DNA of 48,392 nt, from the NCBI GenBank assembly GCA_938022935.1, contig CALIHL010000102.1:1-48392 (forward strand). The letters run 5' to 3'. The position numbers and the translations under genes were made by a program. Of the stretch, positions 36,330 through 43,601 are shown piece by piece. The notes beneath the pieces were generated by a model. That model saw only the letters and a program-made list of their open reading frames with translations, was not told where the DNA came from and ran no database searches. The DNA is from an uncultured Saprospiraceae bacterium (lineage in GTDB: Bacteria; Bacteroidota; Bacteroidia; Chitinophagales; Saprospiraceae). Each line of letters begins with the position of its first letter. Position 1 is the first letter of the stretch.

Positions 36330-36368
36330 TATACGTACAAATATACGTACAGTATATTGCACATGCAA
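36330..36368 (-). promoter_or_regulatory. Toxin-antitoxin promoter with two YefM-like operator repeats
   Basis: On the minus strand a perfect -7 box TATATTTG (36345 to 36338) has a TTG -33 box (36368 to 36366) 20 bp upstream. The direct repeat TATACGTACA occurs at 36330-36339 and 36342-36351, each with a TACGTA/CGTACA palindromic core 12 bp apart centre to centre. The known E. coli yefM-yoeB operator has paired TGTACA palindromes at that distance. The repeats overlap the -7 box, so binding would block RNA polymerase. Confidence 0.65.
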
Positions 36369-36483
36369 TTTTCATCATTCTTTGGCTTAATCTCAATATC
36401 AAGCCATTAGGTTCAATTGAACAAAATTGTCCCTAAATCCTATTTTACGAAATATGTAGTAAAACAGATATTATAGCCGTGTG

Positions 36484-36531
36484 CAAACGGATACAAACGA
36501 TTACAAACGGCACTACTCGTTTATTAAACGA
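36484..36531. repeat. CAAACG direct repeats at 10-bp spacing plus TCGTTTA palindrome
   Basis: CAAACG occurs at 36484, 36494 and 36504, an exact 10-bp period. It is followed by the perfect palindrome TCGTTTA-T-TAAACGA (36517-36531), whose arms contain the same AAACG core. Five AAACG copies thus lie in 48 bp, phased for one face of the helix. Confidence 0.7.
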
Positions 36532-36674
36532 CTACGGCTTGCGACCTAGCTCATATTTGCATTGTCGATCTGATCAACGGATGTATCACACATCTTAAGT
36601 CAGATAAATTTTTTCAATTATTCATCCCGAGCACATCAAAACATAAGTGCAGAGGATCAAAAAAATTATCAATT

Positions 36675-37037
36675 ATGAATGCATTAAGAAATCAAGTAAC
36701 GCTTATCGGAAACCTTGGCAGTGACGTAGAATTAAGAACTTTTGGCGATGACAAGAAGCTAGGCAAAGTATCTATCGCTACAAACCAATATTATAAGAAC
36801 CGCGCTGGTGAACTAGTACAAGAGACACACTGGCACAACATCATAGCATGGGGCAAGCTTGCAGAGAACATGGATAAGGTCGCAAAGAAAGGAGATCAAA
36901 TCATGGTACAAGGAAAACTTACTTATCGCAACTATGAAGACAGCGACGGACGCAAGCACTACGTAACAGAGATCGTCATCAATGACTTTTCTAAGATGCA
37001 CAAGGCACCTAAAGCAGAAGATGCTATTGCGGCTTAA
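36675..37037 (+). CDS. ssb: Single-stranded DNA-binding protein, short form
   Basis: A 120-residue OB-fold protein. It begins MNALRNQVTLIGNLGSDVEL, and the family blocks GKVSIATNQYY, QETHWHNIIAWGKLAENM, KKGDQIMVQGKLTYRNY and HYVTEIVINDFSKM are intact. The usual acidic C-terminal tip (like DDDIPF) that recruits repair and replication partners is absent; the protein ends HKAPKAEDAIAA. It binds single-stranded DNA, but partner recruitment may be lost, so it may be a second SSB paralogue and not the replicative one. A terminator hairpin lies 25 bp after the stop codon. Confidence 0.93.
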   Translation: MNALRNQVTLIGNLGSDVELRTFGDDKKLGKVSIATNQYYKNRAGELVQETHWHNIIAWGKLAENMDKVAKKGDQIMVQGKLTYRNYEDSDGRKHYVTEIVINDFSKMHKAPKAEDAIAA

Positions 37038-37061
37038 ACAAGACAGATGTACTTAAATAAG

Positions 37062-37092
37062 AAAGGCCTTGTCATAAAGACAAGGCCTTTTC
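37062..37092. terminator. Bidirectional rho-independent terminator between ssb and tRNA-Val
   Basis: AAGGCCTTGTC (37063-37073) and GACAAGGCCTT (37079-37089) form a perfect 11-bp stem with a 5-nt loop (ATAAA). A T-run follows on the plus strand, and an A-run precedes it, so it can stop transcripts from ssb (plus) and from the tRNA gene (minus). Confidence 0.85.
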
Positions 37093-37094
37093 TG

Positions 37095-37169
37095 TGGGCG
37101 ATGAGAGACTCGAACTCCCGACCCCCTGGGTGTAAACCAGGTGCTCTGAACCAACTGAGCTAATCGCCC
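37095..37169 (-). tRNA. tRNA-Val (anticodon UAC)
   Basis: On the minus strand the acceptor stem GGGCGAT pairs with ATCGCCC (7 bp). The D-arm GCTCAGTTGGTTCAGAGC, the anticodon stem CCTGG/CCAGG with loop TTTACAC, and a T-arm with TTCGAGT are all present. The anticodon is TAC, reading GTA and probably other Val codons. The 3' CCA is not encoded: the discriminator A is followed by CAGA. The variable loop and overall length (75 nt with discriminator) are normal. Confidence 0.95.
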
Positions 37170-37313
37170 TCTATATTTATCCCCTTAGCTATCTAAGGGA
37201 GCGCAAATATATACTCATCACTCATTAGGGACAAGTATCTGGCTATATATTTATTTTACTCTCTATCTAAATCATACATGTCCATCATCAAGAGAATGGC
37301 TATGCAAGGATTA

Positions 37314-37372
37314 GCGGCGAGGACGCCGCCAAAAGCCGCTCCTCTTCTGGTGCTTGACGGCGTCCCCGCCGC
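37314..37372. repeat. GC-rich inverted repeat (REP-like) after the PfkB gene
   Basis: GCGGCGAGGACGCCG (37314-37328) matches the reverse complement of 37358-37372 (GCGGCGGGGACGCCG) in 14 of 15 bases, around a 29-nt spacer. A shorter alternative pairing AGCGGC (37313-37318) with GCCGCT (37335-37340) is possible. It is much richer in GC than its AT-rich surroundings. No T-run follows the minus-strand stem, so it is not an obvious terminator for the kinase gene. Confidence 0.7.
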
Positions 37373-37380
37373 AAGAACTT

Positions 37381-38295
37381 CTATATCGTAAACTGACTCA
37401 ACTGCACAAACCTCACGATTCTTTCCTTTATATCCGACTGTGATACTGTCTTTATCTTATGGTTACTAAAGTCTTCAACTACAAATGATGCCATAGCCGC
37501 TCCATATACAAGTGCTCTTTTCATGTTATCAAAAGAGATATCACCCGTCTTGGCTACATAGCCCAAGAAACCACCTGCAAAGCAATCACCAGCACCTGTT
37601 GGGTCTGTTACTCTCTGTAGTGGCATTGCTGGTGCAAAAAACACATTATCCTTATCGAAGAGTAGGGCTCCATGCTCTCCCTTCTTAATGATCAAGTACT
37701 TAGGACCAAACTCAAGGATCTTAGCAGCTGCTTGTACAATCGAGTGCTCTCCACTCAACATACGTGCCTCTTCATCATTGATGCTAAGCACATCACACAT
37801 ACTGATTGCCTTAAGAAGTGGCTCTCTTGCTATATCTATCCACAGATTCATAGTATCCAGCATCACGAGCTTTGGTTTAACCTCAAGCTGATTAATAACG
37901 CTGATTTGTATATCAGGAGTTAGGTTACCCAACATGATGTATTCACTCTGCTTATAGTCAGCAGGTAGTACTGGATCAAAGTCGGCAAGGACATTGAGGT
38001 CCGTTACCAGCGTATCCCGATCATTCATATTGTCGTGATACTTGCCTGCCCAATAGAAAGACTTTCCTCCTTCAACCACTTTTACTCCATCAGTCTTCAC
38101 ACCTCTTTCGTTCAGTTCTGCAAGTTCTGCATCCGGAAAGTCATCGCCCACTATACTGACCAGGTTGATGTCATTAGTGAAATAGCTTGCCGCATAAGCT
38201 GCATATTGCCCTGACCCCCCAACTACCATGTCAGCTTTGCCAAATGGCGTCTCTATTGTATCAAAAGCAACTGTACCAACTATCAATAAGCTCAT
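37381..38295 (-). CDS. PfkB family sugar/nucleoside kinase
   Basis: A 304-residue ribokinase-like kinase. The N-terminal MSLLIVGTVAFDTIETPFG and the glycine-rich VVGGSGQYAAYAAS bind substrate. The C-terminal PfkB signature DPTGAGDCFAGGFLGY contains the catalytic base Asp, and KYLIIKKGEHGALLF is the ATP-proximal strand. The substrate is unknown: adenosine, ribose and other sugars are all possible. The gene is monocistronic on the minus strand, followed by the GC-rich inverted repeat and the tRNA gene. Confidence 0.9.
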   Translation of the reverse strand: MSLLIVGTVAFDTIETPFGKADMVVGGSGQYAAYAASYFTNDINLVSIVGDDFPDAELAELNERGVKTDGVKVVEGGKSFYWAGKYHDNMNDRDTLVTDLNVLADFDPVLPADYKQSEYIMLGNLTPDIQISVINQLEVKPKLVMLDTMNLWIDIAREPLLKAISMCDVLSINDEEARMLSGEHSIVQAAAKILEFGPKYLIIKKGEHGALLFDKDNVFFAPAMPLQRVTDPTGAGDCFAGGFLGYVAKTGDISFDNMKRALVYGAAMASFVVEDFSNHKIKTVSQSDIKERIVRFVQLSQFTI

Positions 38296-38413
38296 ATATC
38301 GTTATTTAAGGCGCAAATGTAGTGATTAGTGCCTTGATTAAATAGTTAGGCCGATAATTGTACTTGTCAGTAGATTAAGCGTAATTTGCTTATCTAATGA
38401 TAAACAGAGCGCT

Positions 38414-38617
38414 ATGAATTTCTCCATGTTACTTGCATTTTTAGGTGGATACGAATTGATCGCAGTTGGGATGATCATCCTTCTTCTTTTTGGTGGTAAA
38501 AAACTACCAGAACTTATGAAAGGTCTTGGCAAAGGCATCAAAGAATTTAACAATGCAAAAGCCAATATCGAAGGAGAACTCAAAGAAAGCATGAAAGACA
38601 TCGATACGAAGAGCTAA
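38414..38617 (+). CDS. tatA: Sec-independent protein translocase TatA
   Basis: A 67-residue protein: a transmembrane segment (YELIAVGMIILLLFGG) followed by the amphipathic helix KKLPELMKGLGKGIKEFNNA, with the FGGKKLPEL hinge typical of TatA/TatE. It builds the pore for folded twin-arginine substrates, such as the candidate amidohydrolase at 29866. tatC is not in the window. The stop codon is 1 bp before the next start, so the lipoprotein hydrolase is co-transcribed. Confidence 0.93.
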   Translation: MNFSMLLAFLGGYELIAVGMIILLLFGGKKLPELMKGLGKGIKEFNNAKANIEGELKESMKDIDTKS

Positions 38618-38618
38618 A

Positions 38619-40061
38619 ATGGCTCGCTTCGTATTACTACTCTTTCTCTTTTGTCTTTACTCTTGTTCAACCTCTTCTACTCTTATTGACGATACTCAGT
38701 CGTCAGCTCATACTTCTACAACACAAAACATAGAATCAACAACCGTTATTGACTCACTTTACTTTTTAGGTAAGTGGTCAGGCGATCTGAAGTTTGATGG
38801 ATATCACCTTCCTATGAGCATTGATTGGCAACAAGAAGCCATCTACTTAAGCAATCCTGCGCAAGGCACTAAGAACTTAAAAGCGGACACCTTTTATATC
38901 GCTGAAGATGGGTTTACAGCTCTCTTTAATAAGCAGACCTTCCAGTTCAAGGAGATAGACAAGAATAAGATGTCTATGGATTTTGAGGATGTCACAGACA
39001 CAAAGCATGTTGTACTCTACAGAGACAAACCTTTGGCAGCACAAGAACGACCTCAGACACCTCAACCTACAGATGACTACCTTCTCGATAGTATCACTTT
39101 CGTAAATGCAGTAGAAGATGTAACACTTGCAGGTTCCTTAACAATGCCTAACGGTAAAGCCCCGTCTACTTTTGCTATCATGCTCACAGGTTCAGGGCCT
39201 CAAGATCGAGATGAAACCATCTTCCATCATAAGCCCTTTGCTGTTGTTGCGGATAAGCTCACGAGATCAGGGTTTGGCGTTTTGAGATATGACGATCGCG
39301 GGATGGGTCTATCTAAAGGAAGCCAACATAACTCAACCTCCTTTGATTTTGCCCAAGATGCTGCAGCAGCTTATCAATTTATAGAATCAAAATATCCAGA
39401 CGTTAAGATTGGTTTCATTGGCCATAGTGAAGGCGGTATGATCGCTCAGATAGCAGATAGCCTTGTCCATGGAGCAGCCTTTCATATTTACCTCGCAGGA
39501 CCAGGGATTGGAACCGTAGATCTTATGGTCAAGCAAAACGAATTCTATTTAAAAGACATAATGAGTAAAGAAGGTGTCCAGACCTATATCACTCAACTAA
39601 GACCCATCTTTGAAATGGTAGGAAGCTCTGAGGAGCTTTCCAAAAAACAAGATGCTATAAACAAACAAGCAAAGCTTCTATACAACTCACTCGATTCTAT
39701 AGATGCTGTAAAAGTTGCACCTTCTGATATGGCGTATGCGATGAGTATGTCTTCGTTGATATACAACAAATGGATGACTTTCTTCTTCAGCTATGAACCT
39801 CAACGATATCTTTCTCATATCACTTGTCCTATACTCGCGCTCAATGGCTCTGAAGACTTTCAAGTCGTACCCGCCAACCTTCCAGCTATAAAACGAGATG
39901 CCGTCCTGGCCGATGTGACAACGATAGAATTAGAAGGATTAAATCACTTATTTCAAAATTGTAAGCTCTGCACACTTCCAGAATACAATATGCTCACTGA
40001 GACATTCTCTGAAGAAGCATTAGAAACCATGGTTGAATGGTTGACCACCAAAGGATTTTAA
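38619..40061 (+). CDS. Lipoprotein alpha/beta hydrolase
   Basis: A 480-residue lipoprotein. The signal MARFVLLLFLFCLYSC ends in a lipobox Cys (residue 16). Residues about 40-130 form a beta-rich region that precedes the hydrolase domain. The hydrolase part begins TFAIMLTGSGPQDRDE, with the nucleophile elbow GFIGHSEGGMIAQ. The later acid and His sites lie in LNGSEDFQVV and GLNHLFQNC. A dipeptidyl-peptidase-like or esterase role in the periplasm is possible. It is co-transcribed with tatA and ends at a strong bidirectional terminator. Confidence 0.82.
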   Translation: MARFVLLLFLFCLYSCSTSSTLIDDTQSSAHTSTTQNIESTTVIDSLYFLGKWSGDLKFDGYHLPMSIDWQQEAIYLSNPAQGTKNLKADTFYIAEDGFTALFNKQTFQFKEIDKNKMSMDFEDVTDTKHVVLYRDKPLAAQERPQTPQPTDDYLLDSITFVNAVEDVTLAGSLTMPNGKAPSTFAIMLTGSGPQDRDETIFHHKPFAVVADKLTRSGFGVLRYDDRGMGLSKGSQHNSTSFDFAQDAAAAYQFIESKYPDVKIGFIGHSEGGMIAQIADSLVHGAAFHIYLAGPGIGTVDLMVKQNEFYLKDIMSKEGVQTYITQLRPIFEMVGSSEELSKKQDAINKQAKLLYNSLDSIDAVKVAPSDMAYAMSMSSLIYNKWMTFFFSYEPQRYLSHITCPILALNGSEDFQVVPANLPAIKRDAVLADVTTIELEGLNHLFQNCKLCTLPEYNMLTETFSEEALETMVEWLTTKGF

Positions 40062-40063
40062 AC

Positions 40064-40100
40064 TAGAAAAGGCCAAGAAGAATCTTCTTGGCCTTTTCTA
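40064..40100. terminator. Bidirectional terminator between the lipoprotein hydrolase and htpG
   Basis: TAGAAAAGGCCAAGAAG (40064-40080) and CTTCTTGGCCTTTTCTA (40084-40100) are a perfect 17-bp inverted repeat with a 3-nt loop. The A-tract and T-tract inside the outer stem serve both strands, so it ends the plus-strand tatA operon and the minus-strand htpG transcript. Confidence 0.88.
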
Positions 40101-40121
40101 ATTATAACTCTATGTCTGCGA

Positions 40122-41981
40122 TTAGCTCACAAACTCTAAGCTCTTCTTGATGAAAGCGGACATCTCCTCCCCTTTCAACATATTCTGATTTAATCTTGCA
40201 AGGTCATATAGATAACTCGCGAACTTCTCTTTCCGCTCCTGCCCTTTCATCTTTGTCAACTTCTCAGCGATCATCGGATGATTAGTATTGACTACTACAT
40301 TGAAAAATTCTGGCATCGGTCCAGCTCCCATATTTTGAAACTGCTGCATCTCCTGCATCCTTCTCATGAACTCTGGTTTGGTCACAATCACTGGATAATC
40401 AGTTGGTGCCAAAGCTTTCATATCAAGGTGTGGACCTCCTGATTCAGGCAAGATAGAAGTAAAGATGCTCTTTACTTTTTCTTGCTCTTTTTCACTAAGT
40501 ACTGACTCTCTGGTCTCATCTTTTTGCACTAAGTTATCAACCGTATCACTATCTACCCTTACGAAAGTCACGTTGTCCAACTTCTGCTCCATGTGTTGCA
40601 TGAAGTGAGTATCGATCATCGTATCCATATCCAAGACATCATAACCTGAAGCCTCAGCAGACTCTATAAAGCTATGGTGCTCCTTCTTAGCATTAGTATA
40701 AAGGTGGATGACTTTGTCATGCTTATCCTTCTGCGCTACTTTGATCTTCTCGCCATACTCTTCAAAAGTGTAGTGCTCGCCTTTGATGTTCTTTACCAAT
40801 GCAAACTTCTCCGCTTTATCATGAAACTTAGTTTCTGATAACATACCATACTTCACAAATACATTGATCTCGCTCCACTTCTCTTCGTAGGCCTTTCTAT
40901 CTTCTTTGAAAAGATCATTCAATTTTTCAGCTACCTTCTTTGTGATGTAGCTGGTGATCTTTCTGACATTACTATCACTCTGTAGGTAACTTCTTGAGAC
41001 ATTCAAAGGAATGTCTGGGCTGTCTATAACACCGTGCAACAGAGTTAAAAACTCCGGTACGATCTCACTCACATCATCAGTCACATAGACTTGATTAGAA
41101 TAAAGCTGGATCTTATTTTTCTGTACTTCTATCGAGTTATTAACCTTTGGAAAGTATAAAATACCTGTTAGGTTAAAAGGATAATCAATATTTAAGTGTA
41201 TCCAAAACAAAGGTGGCATAGACATCGGATACAAGTGCGTATAGAACGCTTTATAATCCTCATCTGTCAACTCACTTGGAGACTTCTTCCAAAGTGGTTC
41301 TTTGTGATTGATGACATTGTCAGAGACTGTTTTGATCTCTTTACGATCATCACCTTCTCCTTCCCAATTAGATTCTTCTTTCTCGCCAAATCTTACTGGA
41401 AATGGTAAAAACTTACAATACTTCTGAAGCAACTCTTCTATACGGCTCTTCTGTAAGAACTCCTTACTATCTTCTGAGATGTAAAGTTTGATATCAGTAC
41501 CTCTTTCTTCTTTCTCCGCTGGTTCCATGTCATACTCTGGATCTCCAGTACATGTCCACATCACCGCTGGCGTATCTTTGTATGATTTGGTAGTCACTTC
41601 CACCTTGTCCGCTACCATAAATGCAGAGTAAAATCCAAGACCGAAGTGCCCTATGATATTGGCATCGTCTTTATATTTTTCTAAGAACTCTTCAGCTTAA
41701 GAGAAAGCTACTTGATTCAAGTACTTCATCACTTCTTCTTCGCTCATCCCGATACCACGATCTCTTATGATCAGCGCATCATCTTCTAGGATAATATCTA
41801 TCGTTAAATCTCCGATGTCTCCCTTAGCTTCTCCTTTAAGAGAAAGCGTTCTGAGTTTAGTGGTTGCGTCCATTGCATTGGATACAAGTTCTCTTAAGAA
41901 GATCTCTTGATCAGAGTATAAAAACTTCTTGATGATCGGGAAGATGTTTTCCGTCTGTACTGATATCTGTCCTTTTGCCAT
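40122..41981 (-). pseudogene. htpG: htpG (Hsp90 chaperone) interrupted by one in-frame TAA
   Basis: The minus strand encodes a complete 619-codon HtpG in one frame, except codon 95, TAA at 41697-41699. The first part (94 residues) starts [20 protein letters not shown] and carries ELVSNAMDA and DRGIGM of the GHKL ATP site. After TAA the frame continues AEEFLEKYKDDANIIGHFGLGFYSAF, then MVADKV, and the middle and C-terminal dimer domains follow intact. The normal residue at this point in HtpG is Gly (AFSGAEEF). The stop falls just before the ATP lid, so neither separate piece could be an active chaperone. Options are a true nonsense mutation, a sequencing or assembly error, or readthrough. The second open piece is 40122-41618 (498 residues). 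Confidence 0.9.
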
Positions 41982-42014
41982 TGATATTATTACTTGTTAT
42001 GAATTGAACCAATG

Positions 42015-42057
42015 TTCAAACCGTGTGCCACCCCTATTTATGTGACAAAATGTCGCA
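42015..42057 (-). promoter_or_regulatory. Possible sigma-54-like promoter and palindrome upstream of htpG
   Basis: On the minus strand TGGCAC (42030 to 42025), a 5-nt spacer and TTGAA (42019 to 42015) resemble the sigma-54 -24/-12 layout (TGGCAC-N5-TTGCA), with the last bases off consensus. The palindrome TGTGACA-AAA-TGTCGCA (42041-42057; 6 of 7 arm pairs match) lies 11 bp upstream and could be the site of its regulator. The start codon is about 34 nt downstream of the -12 box. Confidence 0.4.
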
Positions 42058-42072
42058 TGTATGCTGCCAATC

Positions 42073-42789
42073 CTAAAAGGAGGCTGACAGTTCTACACCC
42101 GTGGCTGACATACCTAGTCTGACATTTACGGAAGTGCTTGCCCGATCGACCTTATCTGTCTTACTATGCCAGATATCCATATGATAAGATAAGTGACTCA
42201 TCACGATACCAAGACCTGCTCCAACGACCACATCAGACACCCAGTGCTTATCCTTGATCATCCGGTAAGCACCGACGACCACAGCAGGTACATATCCACT
42301 ATACGCCAACCAAAGATTATCATCCTTGAAGCTCTGATACATGACGCCCGCTGACGCAAATGCATATGCCGTGTGCCCTGACGGAAATGTATGTGAACCT
42401 CCATTAGGTCTTGGGCTATTGGTGATCTCCTTAGTGATTAACATCGTACCCAGCGTAAGGGCCTGAGTGACGATCATATGTCTGGTATGTCTTCCGATCT
42501 CTTTCTTGTCATTGCCTAGAGCCAGATCTGTAGCATATACCATAACGATAGGCATGTGCTGAAGGATGTCATCAAAATTGGTCTTTGGTATCTCATACCT
42601 TTCTCTTACCCAATCTCTAAAGCTTGTCTTTATACTTTGCTTTTCAAGAAAAAGACCGGTTGCAATTAGTCCGCCCCCAACGATGTAACCAGTTTTCACT
42701 TTTGATGACGAGACAGCAGTAGTGTCCTGTCCACATAACTGACCAAATTGAAATATTATAATTAGAAATAATACTAAAAGACGTATCAC
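42073..42789 (-). CDS. PAP2-superfamily phosphatase
   Basis: A 238-residue membrane phosphatase. The PAP2 motifs are NSPRPNGG, then FPSGHTAYAFA with the conserved SGH, then RMIKDKHWVSDVVVGA with the conserved HxxxD. The N-terminus is a signal or membrane anchor (LLVLFLIIIFQFGQLCG). Such enzymes dephosphorylate lipid phosphates such as undecaprenyl or phosphatidylglycerol phosphate. Its start codon overlaps the stop of the upstream DUF1080 gene by 4 bp (42786-42789, ATGA), so the two are translationally coupled. Confidence 0.88.
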   Translation of the reverse strand: MIRLLVLFLIIIFQFGQLCGQDTTAVSSSKVKTGYIVGGGLIATGLFLEKQSIKTSFRDWVRERYEIPKTNFDDILQHMPIVMVYATDLALGNDKKEIGRHTRHMIVTQALTLGTMLITKEITNSPRPNGGSHTFPSGHTAYAFASAGVMYQSFKDDNLWLAYSGYVPAVVVGAYRMIKDKHWVSDVVVGAGLGIVMSHLSYHMDIWHSKTDKVDRASTSVNVRLGMSATGVELSASF

Positions 42790-43514
42790 AGCTTTCTAAT
42801 CTTTATATTTCTAAAACTGATCTCGTTGCCATGATCTTGTAGAGCGATATGTCCAGACTTGAAAATCCCATATGATGGATATTCTTTCCACTTGCTTGCT
42901 TCACGCAGCTCATTCCATTCATCAGTCCAGAGTTCATATCGTATGATAAGTCGATCGTTTAACCAGTGTTGTACCTTCCCTTCATCCACGATGATTCTAC
43001 TGGTATTCCAAGTGCCTTGAGGATTATGAGCTTTGATCTTAGGAGGATGCATCGCATAGTTGGCAGCTGTATGTTGCCAATCTTCTAACGGATAACCAAA
43101 GCCGTCATCATCTATCAGTTGATACTCTGGACCAGACTGATAGACACCTGTCAAACCTTCTCCTTCTCTCACATTATAAAAGATGCCACTATTGCCGCCT
43201 TTGGAAATGTTCCATTCTAATCGAAGAACAAAGTTTCTAAATGTATCCACAGTTATAGCATCAGCAGACTTACCTTCTAAACCCAAGGCTACCATCGCAC
43301 CATCTCTTACTTCCCAACCTTCCATGCCCTGTCCATTATAGACGCGCCATTGGTCCATGCTCTTACCATCAAATAGAGTCGTCCATCCTAAGGCTTTTTC
43401 CACCCCTGATAAGTCATTAGGGCCAGCAGGTATAGATTCTGTGTGTTTAGTCTTACACGAGAAGATCAGTAAACATAGCATCGATAAGATGCCTACACTT
43501 CTTCTATATGGCAT
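42786..43514 (-). CDS. DUF1080 (3-keto-disaccharide hydrolase family) lipoprotein
   Basis: A 242-residue lipoprotein with signal MPYRRSVGILSMLCLLIFSC. The mature part has WNISKGGNSGIFYNV, YQSGPEYQLIDDDGF, GTWNTSRIIVDEGK and the ending HIALQDHGNEISFRNIKI, all seen also in the gene at 11986. The copies are clearly related but well diverged. Known members act on 3-keto-glycosides in the periplasm, and the WRVYNGQGMEGWEVRDGAM block is typical. It is coupled to the PAP2 gene. The role of this pair is unknown. Confidence 0.88.
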   Translation of the reverse strand: MPYRRSVGILSMLCLLIFSCKTKHTESIPAGPNDLSGVEKALGWTTLFDGKSMDQWRVYNGQGMEGWEVRDGAMVALGLEGKSADAITVDTFRNFVLRLEWNISKGGNSGIFYNVREGEGLTGVYQSGPEYQLIDDDGFGYPLEDWQHTAANYAMHPPKIKAHNPQGTWNTSRIIVDEGKVQHWLNDRLIIRYELWTDEWNELREASKWKEYPSYGIFKSGHIALQDHGNEISFRNIKIRKL

Positions 43515-43542
43515 AGTGTTTTGTTTAAAACTCCAATATATG

Positions 43543-43580
43543 CAAAAGGCGACGCCTCAATAAAGAGACGTCGCCTTTTG
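43543..43580 (-). terminator. Terminator hairpin after the M43 metalloprotease gene
   Basis: CAAAAGGCGACG (43543-43554) and CGTCGCCTTTTG (43569-43580) form a perfect 12-bp inverted repeat, with a further CTC/GAG pairing nearer the loop. It lies 21 bp after the stop of the M43 gene on the minus strand, and the minus-strand arm ends in TTTTG. Confidence 0.8.
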
Positions 43581-43601
43581 TTACGTACTAAAGTAATCAG
43601 G

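Larger units (their letters stand above)
36317..36674. other. Gene-free spacer between the toxin-antitoxin pair and ssb
   Basis: This 358-bp stretch has no coding frame I can support. It holds the toxin-antitoxin promoter (36330-36368), an inverted TTTTAC/GTAAAA pair (36443-36448 and 36459-36464), the CAAACG cluster with a TCGTTTA palindrome (36484-36531), and the leader of ssb. No clear -7 box for ssb was found. Confidence 0.7.

Noticed and set aside
36443-36464. TTTTAC/GTAAAA inverted pair as an operator
   Set aside because: Six AT-rich base pairs with a 10-nt spacer are expected by chance in this spacer.
38338-38601. Minus-strand open frame of 87 codons
   Set aside because: It is the reverse of tatA; the plus-strand frame has the full TatA pattern.
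41619-41696. A frameshift as the cause of the htpG split
   Set aside because: Both parts are in the same frame and the intervening 26 codons translate to normal HtpG sequence, so only a stop codon separates them.
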